Counted from the stretch's first letter, positions 35,363 to 47,657 are shown. The stretch is 64,000 bases of DNA from Uranotaenia lowii (GCF_029784155.1 NC_073692.1:373740813-373804812), one strand, 5' to 3'. Translations and numbers: made by a program. The notes: generated by a model from the letters alone, not told the origin.

Positions 35363-36510
35363 GAGAAACGAGTAGGCCTCGGTCGAGTGCGGTCGCGTTT
35401 ATTTTTTCTGCGTTGAATTTGGTCGTTTTCTGTCATTTTTGAGAGAAAGTTTGGATTTCCGATACCAATAATCAATTGATGAATGATTCATGAGTATCAG
35501 TTTTTATTGCACTGAATATCGTTGTTGTTTTTGAAGTACTCAGTTCGGTAGCTTCAGGAAGTTTTTTTGCACAGTTTAATTGCCGAGGAGGGTTTGATTT
35601 TGCTGGTTTAGAAGTGTTGTAAATGCAAGGAACGGGAGGTTTTGTTTAATTGTTTAGATACGTGCGGGGGCATTGGGGAATGGACATTGCAAGTGATCGA
35701 AGATATTTATTATGGTTTCTTTTGATATACAAGTGAAAATTGAAGTAGATAAAAATGGGATGGAACAGAAACAAGGTTCTAATGTGTGACTCGAGTTGAA
35801 GAAAATAACTTCCGCGTAATACGCTCAGGAGTGAAATTAGGAAATTGAATTCTTGAGAAAAGTGTGACAAAATTTTTGATACCGGAAGAGGTCAGCAGCG
35901 AGAGGCGGAAGAAAATTTTTTATGTTTGGACGATCGCTATAGCAATTTCGGCATGCTGCGACCAGTCAAACATTTTAAATATTCCCAATGCCTTTTATGG
36001 TTTGAAGATAAGTATCCTTTTCAAATAGTAAAAATTTAAACAGATGTTTAAAATGTAGTTCTATTTATATGGTAAAAAGGTAAGATGTTTAAAATGTATT
36101 ATATTCATATATTTAAAATAGCTTAACTCTATTCAAGGGGATTCGTGGGGGGCTGGATAGGTCACCAAGCGAATGAAAGACTGATATGGATTGTGGGATG
36201 ATGTGGATAATGGATAATGGATAATGGATTGTGGGTTCAAGCCAGCCGGAGTATCTCGGCAAATATAGAATCATGAGAAGGATACTATGGTTCTTTTTCA
36301 TAATTCGAAATTTGTTTCGAACAGTCGGAAAAGAGTTTGGTGAGTCAAACCTATCCCAAACCAGTGGTAACGGACCCCTTGGTTGCACTGCAAATATTGT
36401 TGGTGAGTTAAGCATGGGCAATATTTGAACGTGCGATCGAGACTTCCCGTACCGACTCGGGTCGAATGACCTAACAGCCACTGGTGGGTTTAACTACATA
36501 CTACATACAT
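35363..36510 (+). mobile_element. Retroposon with 24-bp target duplication
   Basis: An 1148-bp insert bounded by perfect 24-bp direct repeats (35339-35362 and 36511-36534, containing TTTTTGGCATAAACGGAAAT). The right end is TTTAACTACATACTACATAC followed by AT, a tandem ACTACAT/ACAT tail of the kind seen at non-LTR 3' ends, so the insert reads plus-strand. The GC-rich 3' third (36230-36490) contains no complete RT frame. It could be a 5'-truncated LINE or a composite SINE. It interrupts the centre of the long-inverted-repeat element. Confidence 0.75.
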
Positions 36511-37105
36511 ACCATTTTTGGCATAAACGGAAATCGTTTCTAGGTTGTCATAATAAATCGTAAGATCTGAAATTTTCGAAATTGGGTTATTGGTAAGGTC
36601 GAGAGCATCATTTTTATTCATTATGGGACTGTTAATCGACCATATTTGAAACCTTTTTCAAATCTACTCGCATAACAGTTCCATACAGAATATTTTTTTT
36701 TCTCACCAAGCTACTTTCTAAGACTTAAATTTGATCATTTTTGAACTTCTAAATGCAATTGTCAGAAAAAGAAACACACAATATATCGTAAATTTCACAA
36801 TGTAAGTTGAATCTTTTTACGATTTTTGATTGCATCCGATAGTTTTTAGCTCAGAAAGTCATTCCTAAGGAAGTCAGACCTGCCTTCGAAATCTCGTGTG
36901 CATCATTCGACATCAAGTCATGGAACTGTTATTCGGGTATATTTCATATAGGACAGCCACAAATTTATATTTTTTTCGAAATTTGTAGAACAAAACCTCT
37001 TTTTTAGTGTTTTATTTTGAATCCCTATGTTGACCTAAAATGACGAAAATTCATATGGGACTGTTATGCGAGTAGGGGCATTCTACAAAGCATAAAAAAA
37101 TAATG

Positions 37106-37695
37106 TTTTTTACCTGCTTTGAAAAATTCTTTTGTTTCCATGTTGTTAGAAGTACGCGCTCACTCCATATGCTAGTGCAATTGTTCGACCATTGTTTGTT
37201 TTCGATGCAAAAAAGTGATTTGTTGCCATTATTTCTTTCATAACTCTTCAAGGAGTTGATGGCCCACTTTGGTGTCTTCAGATGAAAGTTGCATCATAAA
37301 TTGAGCTATTCAATGGTATTTTTTGCAAAATATTCGGTGGTGCAGCCGATACTTTTAGACGCCATTTAAAGTTTATTTACAACTTTTCATGTTGAAGGTC
37401 TTTATTTATTATTTTCCAGCTATTTTATTTGGAAAGCTGATAAAATTTCAATGCATTTTGATGCGCTATTTTATAATTTCCGTTGGAAAATAACAGAGTT
37501 ATGTAGCTTTGAAAAATGGTTATTTTTTATTGACAAAAAAATCTAACCGAAGCTAACTCAAAAAATAAAAATGTTAAAAATCTGAAAAAATACATGTGGT
37601 TTTAAGTCGCAAAAATGAACCAAATTTTCAATTTTGGGGAAAATCTGAAGACCCCCGGCGCAAACCCGTCAGATAATAAAAAAAAATCCCCAGCT
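37106..37695 (-). repeat. Right arm of long inverted repeat
   Basis: Reverse complement of 33952-34538; outer end TCCCCAGCT, inner end TTTTTACCTGCTTTG. The few differences between arms are single bases and short indels. Confidence 0.88.
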
Positions 37696-39834
37696 CTAAT
37701 GATATAAAAAAACAACAACCAAAAAAATTATGCAAAAAATATAGTGTTTGCGCAGAGACGAATGAACTTTCAAGTTTAAAGTCTTTGTAATCAGACAATC
37801 AATCAAAATGTTTGCGTTTATTCCGAAAAAAACGCTTCAGAACCCGTTCAAAAAAAAACGTATAAACGAAGACCACACTATTCAAACATATTAACAGTGC
37901 TATCAATATTTCAATTAACATGAAGTACTCACCCTTAACAATTCCTGATTCCTACATTATTCAATTGCTTATGATACATACACAGCCAGATCTTGTCAGC
38001 ATCCCGGTGAGTAGTAAAAGTACATTTACTACCCATCTTTACTTGGCCGGGCCCACTGTGCAGTATTGGACGCAGAGACAACTGGAACACAGGGAGGAAG
38101 AAACGTGGACAACAGTACCATACGTTTCCATGACTATAAGTGAGATTTTAACGTTGGGAGCACATATGCTAAATTTCTGTGCTCCTTAATGGTGGTCCGT
38201 GTGACTTCGTCCTTCTGTGGATGGAAATGATATATTTCTGTACAGAAATCCAAAACCCCTTGGAATAATTAATAATCTTACGAATTTCCTTATCTTCATT
38301 ATTTAAAAATGTACGATTTCAGATGTCTGATTGCATTTGCTTCAATTTTAATAAAAAATTAGAGTTTCGGATTTCGATGCACTATCATTTCTGGTCTTTG
38401 ACCTTGGATATAGCGCCTTTGCTCGCTCTTGAAAAGAAACATTGAAAGAACAAAAAAATATAATTAGTGTAATGATCCCCCCCTCCCCTCTAAAAAATAG
38501 GACCCCAATGTGTCTCAATGGTACAGAATGAAAAAATGAATACAGCTCCAGTCCCACAATGAAGAAAGTTAAACTTTAAACCCCCTGATAGCTGAGTGAA
38601 TATGAATATGATTCGAAACGATTCCTACATTATTCAATTCATTACAAACATCCAATTTTTAGTTTCTTTTTTGTCTGTTATTCTGTATGTCTGATGGCTA
38701 TTCATAGCTTTCACTGTACTTAATAAATATATGAAACTTTTTCTTTGAATACTTTTTTAAAGAATCAAATCTACGATTCTAAAAATGCATGGGAAATTGA
38801 CCACACCATCAATTCTGACGCAAGATTCTCGAAAAGCATTAAAACGCATTTTTCGTTACTTCCGCGGAGCTGTTGAGCTGCACAAACCTCACAAACCTTA
38901 TCCCATTACATTATTACAGTTTTTTTCGAACTTCATAAAGTTCATCTTCCAAATACTTATCATTCAACAAGCTCCTATTACTAATATTACAGTTCAATAA
39001 TCAAACTGCTATGATAGACTCAAATAAAATTTAGACCATTTGAAATTTGAAAATCAATAACCCAAACTTTGATTATGTTCATCATCGAAAATTGTACCTT
39101 ATATTGTTAAAAATGTAGCTATAGCTTTGTATTATATTCAATTTTGCCCACAACTCTTTTTTGTTTAGAAAGCGATAAGTATTTCAAGTTTTTAGAGACA
39201 AAGAGATACAAGCGCATGAAAACTAGTTTGAGAAAACACGCATGAAAATTTCCGTGATGTGTGATTCTCCATATACATTTTTGCTTTTCTTACAGAAAGG
39301 TATAGTTATCGGTTGATTTGGGAGATTTTTAATTATGGGTCTTAGATATACCTTTATAGGTACCTATCGAACTCGACGAGTTCTGATGATGTCTGTGGAT
39401 TTGTGTGTATAAGTATGAATTTTTTCTCAAAAGATCCAGTCATCTTTCGTTTAAAATAGAAGCAAACGAAATCCTTAGGAATCTAAAATTCGCACCGGAG
39501 AGGCGGATACAGATCAAGATATCACAAACTTTGACATTAATAACATGAAATTAGTTATCCACGCGCTTATTTCCATTAGGTTTCTTAAACCAATAATATA
39601 CAACGAGTAGTTGATATTGAATTAAAAAAAATTGTTAAACACCTACCTTACGACGTTCTGAAAAATATATTAAACTCAATTTAATTGAACACACTTTAAA
39701 GTAGGACTTTTTCTACACTTGAAAAATAACTTATAAAACCAATCGAATTCTTAATGTTTAAAACTTGACAGCTACCATAAGAACCATGAGTATCAATGGT
39801 TCTTGAAAAGTAGATTTGAATAGAAAATTAACTA
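37696..39834. other. Unassigned region with repeat C copy
   Basis: No gene recognised. Repeat C copy 2 lies at 37968-38085. An open frame of 89 codons at 37920-38189 runs across that repeat and is not supported as a gene. The rest is AT-rich without visible structure. Confidence 0.5.
37968..38085 (+). repeat. Dispersed repeat C, copy 2
   Basis: Direct-orientation partner of 27352-27470; words CAGATCTTGTCAGCATCCCG and GCCCACTGTGCAGTATTGGA are shared. Confidence 0.8.
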
Positions 39835-39836
39835 TA

Positions 39837-41023
39837 AAGGGTGATACGGTCAAAATTTGGTCAATAACAATTTGACGTATTTCTTTCAATTTTGCATTTA
39901 AAAAACCTGAGTATCCCTCATTTTGAAGGTGTGTGTCTGTAGAATGTTGCTCCTATTTTGATTTTGGAATTCACTCTGAAGTTGTCAAAATGCCGTCCAA
40001 GGAAGAAGAGCAGCGTATCAAAATTTTGATCGCGCATCGCGAAAATCCGAGCTACTCGCACGCAAAGCTGGTAAAATCGCTAAAAGTTACCAAATCAACC
40101 GTTAAAAATATTATTAACCGGCAAAGAGAGTTGCCGGTAGTTTCAAGCGAAACCCTAACCTCTCTTTTCGAGATGCCGCAAATAAGCTGGGTGTATCGTC
40201 TACAATCGTGCATCGAGCCAAAAAACAAGCCGGACTATCGACTTACAAGAAGGTAGTGACTCCAAATCGCAATGATAAACAAAATACGACGGCCAAAGCG
40301 CGATCCCGGAGGCTGTACACGACGATGCTGACGAAGTTTGACGGCGTGGTAATGGATGACGAAACCTACGCCAAAGCCAACTACAAGCAGCTTCCGGGAC
40401 AGGAGTTTTATACGGCAAAAGGAAGGGGAAAGGTAGCAGATATTTTCAAGCACATGAAACTGTCAAAGTTCGCGAAGAAATATCTGGTTTGGCAAGCCAT
40501 CTGTACCTGTGGCTTGAAAAGCAGCATTTTCATAGCTTCCGGGACTGTCAATCAAGAAATTTACGTGAAAGAGTGTTTGAATAAACGTCTGCTGCCTTTC
40601 CTGAAGAAAAACGTTTGTTCCGTACTGTTTTGGCTGGATTTGGCATCTTGCCATTACGGTAAAAAGGCCATGGAGTGGTACGCCGCCAACAACGTGCAGG
40701 TGGTTCCCAAGGACAACGAACCTCCCAACACGCCAGGCGGAACCTAAAGAAGACCAAAAAAACTGCTTAGGACGAGCAGCAGTTCAAGGCAAACTGGCTT
40801 TCTGCGGCGAAGAAGGTGGACAAGGTGGCTGTACAAAATCTGATGGCAAGGGTTAAGCGTAAGGCCCGGCAATTCGGATTTGGAAAAGCGGAAGCCTAAC
40901 TGAATATTTTTCCTTAATTTTATACTAATTAAACTTGAAAAAGAAATTTAATTTGTTTTTATAAATAAACGATTTCACCGATTCACACGCGTTTTCCCTT
41001 GACCAAATTTTAACCGTATCACC
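39837..41023 (+). mobile_element. DD37E Tc1/mariner element, copy 2
   Basis: A 1.19-kb element with both terminal inverted repeats: left AAGGGTGATACGGTCAAAAT (39837 on) and right ending TTTTAACCGTATCACC (about 41023), differing in one base over the inner 25. TA precedes the left end (39835-39836) and TA follows the right end. Full length for this group is about 1.2-1.3 kb, so only a small part is missing. The transposase is broken by a frameshift and a deletion over the catalytic Glu. It lies plus-strand like the copy at 30532, but the two have different lesions. Confidence 0.9.
39990..40899 (+). pseudogene. DD37E transposase, Glu region deleted
   Basis: The ATG at 39990 opens MPSKEEEQRIKILIAHRENP, a helix-turn-helix N terminus that would bind the terminal repeats (SHAKLVKSLKVTKSTVKN). 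Near 40165 a frameshift moves the frame to DAANKLGVSSTIVHRAKKQA, the second DNA-binding half. Then come VMDDETYAKANYKQLPGQ (first Asp), SSIFIASGTVNQEIY and FWLDLASCHYGKKAMEWY (second Asp). After NVQVVPKDNEPPNTP the sequence jumps to GGT and a stop at 40745: the segment carrying ELRPIEKYWAIVKR, including the catalytic Glu, is deleted compared with the copy at 30532. The C-terminal part resumes to a TAA ending at 40899. It cannot make an active enzyme. Confidence 0.9.
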
Positions 41024-41026
41024 TAT

Positions 41027-42594
41027 TAGTTTATGTTACGTAATAGAGTATCTCTTCTTATAATTTTTATTTGTTTATTTGTGACACTTTACCAACATTT
41101 TGGTTTTCTTATAATGAAATTAATCGTTGTGCTGAAAACATATTCTCAAATATTGTTGTTAAATTAAACTGTAACGGATTAAAACCTTCAGTGATATATA
41201 TCAGCAGCTTGGCAAATTTTCAGAACGTGAAGTTTTTGATTTTGTCACTCAACTATAAACCTAAAAAAAAGTACAAAACCAAATACCAAAAGCGGCGTTA
41301 ACCAATCAGCCGAAAGCCAACAACACGGCTAATTAAACTAAGGTTACCCGATACACGAACAACGCGCATTATTTGTTCTCGACTATCGGCCGAGTGTAAT
41401 CATGTAATTAAAATGTTAATTTCCGTGTCGTCGTGCTTTTCCAATTCACCGAACAGCTGTGGAAGCGACGGAAGAATGTCACCAGCCCTGGCCCTGGGCT
41501 TCCAGCCGATTTGGTTTGGGAATGACGACGCTAAATGATGCCCCCATCTTGTTCCGAAAGCTGGAATGCATCCGGTGTGGCCTCGTCAGAATCCCCAGAC
41601 TGAAAACCGATCGACCTCCTACTACTAGTCCTACCTTCTAGTCTAGCGGCTCGGGAACGACTTTTCGATGGAAATTTTAATGGCTTCTGTGAATGGGCGC
41701 AAAGTGATAACATCGCCCTGCTTACTCTGGGGACCAATTCGAACTTTTTTTTGGGGGAAGGGTTCTTCTGAAGGCAGTTGGTTTCGTTAATGTTAGCTCG
41801 AATAAGCCTCAGTGTTGTTTCTTCGAATCCATTGGCTTGGATTTTTTAACATTCATTCTTGAAAAATCCCGAGAATGACGTTAAAACATTATTCCTTAAT
41901 TTTTTACTTATTTTTCGGACAAATTCCGTTGCATTAAAAAAAATTCAACACAATTCGAATTTCTCCTAACTAGATATCACCAACCAAATGTCACAGTTCC
42001 AGCATAAGAAAGGTGTCAACAAACATATTCTGAATGAACTCATGCCATCTGAGCAGCAGCAGAAGCAGCGCCATGCAAATGTTTGTTGATCAACAGCAAA
42101 CATTCGTCACCCGGTTTGGAATGTTAGAGGTGAACAGCTTTGCCCTGCCACTTAATGGGCTGCCATTGTACGTTCTTCAATGTTTATGTATGTTTTGGTT
42201 TGTCTATCTGACCCTGTACCGGGTTACTTAAAATTTGCCTACCGTAGCTGGACTTTATCCAAATGCACTACCCATGGACACTACAAACATAGGTTCTAGT
42301 AAAAATGTTTGGGTGCAAAGGTTCTTTGGCATTGTTTTTGTTGATACTTACTGCACGTGCTTGTTATGGTGGTGTTGGAGATTTTTTTAATTCTCAAATA
42401 AAACTCAAAATGCAATGTCTCTTGATGTTTCCGATTTTAATATTTATATCACTTTAAAGCAAAAATAAAATTGAAATTTGGTGTAATGCATTTTTAAACA
42501 CCACATATATATTTAAATAAATAATGCAAAAAAAATAAATAAAGATATTTTATCAAGACGTTTTATCAGTTTTTTAAATAGTTAAAAGTTATCT
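41027..42594. other. Unassigned region
   Basis: No gene recognised. The part 41440-42240 is GC-richer, lacks repeats and includes a CAG-rich patch near 42045-42070, so it may be low-copy host sequence. The longest frames are under 75 codons. Confidence 0.45.
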
Positions 42595-42599
42595 ATCTT

Positions 42600-44145
42600 C
42601 TTCTAATATATAAAGATGAGTTGGACTATATATGTTTGTATGCACCTTATACAAATCCACACCGCTTAACCGATCAGCCTGAAATTTGGTACAGTTATGT
42701 GTTTGGACCATGGGAAGGTTTTAGTAATAGTTTCGAGCCCCTCCCACCTGAGAAAAGGGACCCTCCCATAGAACTTTCGTTTTTTTCCCACAAACCAAAA
42801 GTCATGGCACCCATTTTCCAGAACCAATTTTTTCCCTTTGGCGGGGTTGTTTTCACTATCACCATGGGCAGGGCATTAGAAACGACCATCAAGAGTTCAC
42901 ATGGACTAGAAAGCAAATCAAAGCTTGCTGAGCATCATAGATTTGAAAGGTAAAATTTTGGCGAGTGTTTTTTACTTCTACTGTTCAAAACACGTGGTAC
43001 CGGTACGAGATATTTGGATGTAATAAAGAGCCAACATTTTGTATTGAAAAATACAACTATCATGTAAAGAATATATTGACTAAGATTGTAGTGATTTTCA
43101 ATGTGCCGCCTACCGCCCCACTGGGGGGTTTTAAGAGTTTACAAGGATATACAGTGAACTGAACAGTCAACAGTGAATTGGCTTCTTCAGCTGAATAACT
43201 ATTTGGACTGAATGCTGAAAAACTAATGAACCGATTTTCATAAACTTCAGCTTTCAACCAACCATTTTCAAATTTTTAGGATTCCTTATAGAGAAAGAAA
43301 AAATCATTAGATTCAGAGTTATATGTTGAAGGCTGCAATTTCAACGCTTTGATAGCCGCCGGGGAATCGAAAGGGGGGATTAGAAAATTGATTAGATAAT
43401 ACAATCTGAGGTTTTTAGTTTTATACAATTCTATTTCATTGGCCAATTTACTTATACTTTTTAATTTATTTTTGGTCATCAATGTGTTCAATTCTACCAT
43501 CCAATTTTGAAAAAAACCGTTTGGTACTGCGAGTTCAAACAAATGATTTCAAAGAATTTTAACATTGATCACTCTTCAAAATAATTAATGGAACTCAAAT
43601 AAGACCATTTCCATAACATTGAAATGGTTATTTCGGTTCAGAGATGATTTCTTTTCGATAACTCCAAGAAACTTTTAGTGCAACTTTCAACATTTAAGAA
43701 AAACAGTGTTAAATTAAAAAAGCGAAAAAAGCACACATACAATTGAAAACATGCCAAATGAGTCTTAAACATGGTTAAACAAGGTTCGGAAGTGTTTTTA
43801 GAAATTTTTATCAAATAAAACTTAAATATACCATTGTACAGGGAGATTATCCATCTTGAAAAGTGGGATAGTCTCCAAAAGAGATTAAAGTTTTTTGTGA
43901 TATAGAAGAAGGAAATTATTTTGAAATTCAATTCATAATCCTTAAAACTATAAGCTTCTTCTAAAAAAACACAGTGAATAATCTCAATAAAAACTTTTAA
44001 AAGACTTACAAAACTTACGTGGCCAAACATGGGCTCAATTTCTTAAAATGATGAATATAAAGCTTCCAACATTTCGAAAAATCAAACGACTCATTTTGAT
44101 TAATATCTTTTGTGAACCCGAGCAAGGCCGGGTAAAATCAGCTAG
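42600..44145 (+). mobile_element. Non-autonomous Helitron
   Basis: The 5' end is TC-initiated (TTCTAATATATAAAGATG near 42600; the exact first TC could lie at 42592-42603). The 3' end is a short hairpin ACCCGAGCAAGGCCGGGT (44116-44133) followed by AAAATCAG and CTAG with a T next, the CTRR-T signature of Helitrons. There is no terminal inverted repeat and no target duplication, as expected. No Rep or helicase motifs are encoded in about 1.55 kb, so it depends on an autonomous relative elsewhere. Confidence 0.75.
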
Positions 44146-45260
44146 TATATATATATATATATAAAAAGCAATTTCTGTATGTTTGTTTGTTTGTCCTCTA
44201 TAGACTTAGTCGTCTTAAGAGCTAAAGGTCTGAAATTTGACATGGATGCTCATTAGGACCAGGAATGATGAAAAATGTTTTCAGATTTTCGGATGACCCC
44301 TTCTGAAGGGGGTCGTCCATACAAGAAAAAAATTTTGTTTTCGCGATATTGATGTTACTTTTCGTCGGATCGTGTTGAAAATTTGCACATGAATGTTTTG
44401 AAAGACGACCAATTGATTTCAGGTGTCAAATTTTGTTTAAGGGGTCAGCCAAAGGGGTCGTCCATATTAACTGTTCGCTGTTAGACATCATATTCAGCTG
44501 AAAATTGGTATACTGTAGTTTTGAGTGACGTGCAATCGATTTGAGGTATTAAGTTCAGTGTAAGGGGCCGGCAAAAGGGGTCGTCCATATCAAACTTTTA
44601 ATATCTTAGTAAAATTGACGTTTTTATACATTGGATTGGGATGAAAATTTGCACATAGGAGTTATCAGGGACAAACAATTGATTTCACTTATCCAAATCA
44701 AAAACAGGGGTCGGCCAAGGGGGTCGTCCATATTAACTATTCACCGTTAATGCAATATTGTCGTTATTATATATCGGATTCAGATGAAAATTGGTACACG
44801 AGAGTTTTGAGGGACGAGCAATGGATTGCAGGTATTAAATTTAGCGTAAGGGGCCGGCAAAGAGGGTCGTCCATATAAACCTTTCAATATCGTCGTTATT
44901 TGACATCGGATTATAATGAAAATTTGTACAAGGTAGTTTTCGGGGACGGGCAATCGATTTCAGATGTCAAATGTTTTACCAGGAGTCGACGAAAGGGGTC
45001 GAATTGTTCACTGTTTTAAGCAATATTGACGTTATTATGCAATGGATTGCTTCAAAAATTTGCACACGGGAGTTTTGAGGGAAGGGCAATCAATTTTAGA
45101 TATCAAAGACTGTATAAGAGGTCACCGAAAGGGGTTTAACTTTTTGGCAATAATAGTGTTGTTATGCAACGATCGAGTCAAAATTTATACACGGGTGTGT
45201 TTTGGCACGGTTAATTGATTGTTGATTTCAAATTTAGTAGCAGACGACAGAAAAAGTTAT
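44146..45260 (+). mobile_element. Second Helitron-like 5' region with internal tandem repeats
   Basis: Immediately after the CTAG of the first Helitron comes a (TA)n run and AAAAAGCAATTTCTGTATGT TTG-rich sequence, which has the same layout as Helitron 5' ends (AT-rich start, then GTTTGTTTGTCC). From about 44225 the sequence is built of seven or eight diverged units of 120-145 bp, each with TGAAAATTTGCACA, GTTTTGAGGGACG, CAATTGATTTCAG and GGGGTCGTCCAT. GGTCGTCCAT recurs at about 44323, 44457, 44579, 44722 and 44866. No 3' hairpin with CTAG was found, so the right border is uncertain. Confidence 0.6.
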
Positions 45261-46786
45261 CGCCCAATATTTTTGTAATTATTACTTTACAATGAATTCG
45301 GAAGTGCATCTGGAAAATTTTCGGCAATGGACTTTCAAACGCTTATTTTCGTTCATTAGCAAACAAACGAAGTTTGAATCGCTTTTTTAACAAATTGCGG
45401 GGCAATTTGAGATATCTAATGTTTTCACTCTCCGCAAGTGTGTTATACTTACAAGCATAACTCCAAAGGAACATTTGAACATTTTTTCTCGTTTATATGT
45501 CTTATGTGAAAATTGTAACGAAAACAAGCTTCTGTCGAAATCTAAGTTCTTTACCCTGATACAAAATAATATCTTACATTTAAACGATTAAAGTTCAGCC
45601 CTGTCTTATACACGATTTTCTATATTTTCACGAATCTTTAGTTCAAATGACTAGGGCACTACTAAAGTTATTCATTGTTTTGTATCAAAAAAAGAATACA
45701 TTTTTTTCTTAAAACATGTGTTTGCGCAAAAAATATAACTGCATTCAGAAAATAACTAAACATTTTCCTGCAATCTAATGATTTTAAGTTTTGTAAGACA
45801 ATTCCCCATTCAAGTTGAAATGCTGATTTGATATTATGTTCAGATTTATTTTTTAACATTTTTCTATACAAACTATACATTTTTTTCTAGAACTCTAGAA
45901 AAATTCTAGAAAATTCACAGTGGCTGAAAAGTGCTACATTAGTTCAAGATCAATTGACCTCGAAACTATTGAAATTGCGGAGCAAAACAATGGATAGATG
46001 CCAATTTCGAAAGATTCGTTTTAAAAAATCATGAAAACCTATCAATTTGATACGAAAAGACTACGCGTTAAAAGACGCCAATGTATTTGTCATGATTTCT
46101 AACCGGTTAACAAGTTTTGGGATACAATTGTAAGAAATGTGAGGCCCTTTTAAATAATTTTTTTTATTCACCTTGATTTTATGTTAAAATAACGAGTAAA
46201 TGAAATGGGAAAATCATCATTTGTAACCGGGAATAAACCGGGGAAAAACCGGGAAATAATTTGGAATTTCAAAATGAAAACCCGCTAGCAACCCTGCAGT
46301 GACAATAAGAAACATAGCCGATAACATAATCCCTTTATTTTAGAAAAAATTAAAAATTATTTTAAAAAACTAGGTATAAAGCTTTAAAGATCTTCTGACA
46401 GAGATCATAAAATGCAAATGGAATCTTAACTAAAAAACCGTTTAATGGTCTACATTGTGAGCGGCCAAACCATGACCCGCGATGCTCTTTTTGTAATTAC
46501 CATGTTGTCAGAATTGAATATGTTTCTTGGTTTGTATCATTTGAAAAAAAAAAATGTACCTTAATCCTCATCAGCATCATTCAAAATGAAAGTCGGAAGA
46601 ATTTCCTTGATTTTCTATAATGTAATTCCTATCAAAAAACAGCATTGTTTTGGTTATATTTTAGTAATAGGGCGTTCACATACCACGTGGACAACTTAGG
46701 GGAGGAGGGGGGAGTGGGGTTTATGGAAATGTCCACGCTTTTCCACGGAGAAGGGGGTAGGGGTTTGGGTCATGTGTACGTGGACA
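45261..46786. other. Unassigned region
   Basis: No gene recognised. At 46190-46270 there are ACCGGGAATAAACCGGGG words like those in repeat B. At 46672-46786 a GC-rich stretch holds several CACGTGGACA or GTCCACG words in both orientations, perhaps a small palindromic element. Nothing else stands out. Confidence 0.45.
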
Positions 46787-47657
46787 TACAGTACCGTTCA
46801 TAATTGTATAGAAATTGGAAGCACGCGCACTGTCACTTCGTCTTTGAACTTGCATAACTTTTTACTTTGATGATATTTTTTTTTATCAAATTTTCTGCGT
46901 TAGATAGATCAACTATCACAATATTATATCACAAAATTTAAGCTTTCTGAAGTTTGTGTGGCCTGAGGTACAGTAATTCTACGAAAATCGGACTTTTTGG
47001 ACTTTTCTCATTCAAACTACAATATCTTAGAAACTACGCTATATTTTTTATTGAAATTTTTCACAGGGATTGTTTAAATATACAAATAGCATGTCTGAAG
47101 TTTTCGAAAAGTTCTATCTATGGGATCGAAAGTTACGCGAGGTACAATATTCCAGACATGAACTTATTTAAAAATGCGATTTCTATAGAATTTTGGACGA
47201 TTCATGAGAACAATATCATTTCCATCCACAAATTAGTAGAAAAATGTCTGGCATAAGCAATGAAGAAAAAAAATGGAATCAATGATCCATTTGTGTTTTG
47301 AAATCAGAATCTCGCGATATTGTATTGGTTTTTTGGTTGAAATTGATTTACTGGTTGTTAAACAGAAAATAGGATTTTCCTATGGTAACATTCATCCAAA
47401 ATTCTATTTTTTTTTTTTTTTAAATAAGTCTTTATTAGCCTTTTAATCATTACATTCAAGTTATATTATTACAGTATATTAAGTGTTCAGATCAATTATG
47501 ATCAGTTCAACTCTTTAATTAAGTAGATATTAAACATTATTTATTTGATTTAAATTTGCTAGAGCAATAAATTATTTGATTTATAGGAGAATATCTTGTA
47601 TAGAAAAAAAAATATTTATATATAAACTTAAGCCTAAACTATATCCTAAAAACTAAC

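Larger units (their letters stand above)
33952..37695. mobile_element. Long-inverted-repeat DNA element
   Basis: Two arms of about 590 bp (33952-34538 and 37106-37695) are inverted copies of each other with about 95 percent identity by eye, starting AGCTGGGGATTTTTTTTT at both ends. The 2.6-kb centre contains no coding frame and was hit by a retroposon (35363-36510). Without that insert and its duplicated target the element would be about 2.57 kb. If AGCT is the target duplication the terminus is GGGGATTTTT; other readings are possible, so the superfamily is open. It may be a foldback-type element or a large non-autonomous DNA transposon. Confidence 0.8.

Noticed and set aside
43638..44030. 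130-codon minus-strand frame inside the first Helitron
   Set aside because: Rich in Phe/Leu/Ile as expected from AT-rich DNA; no Rep, helicase or other domain.
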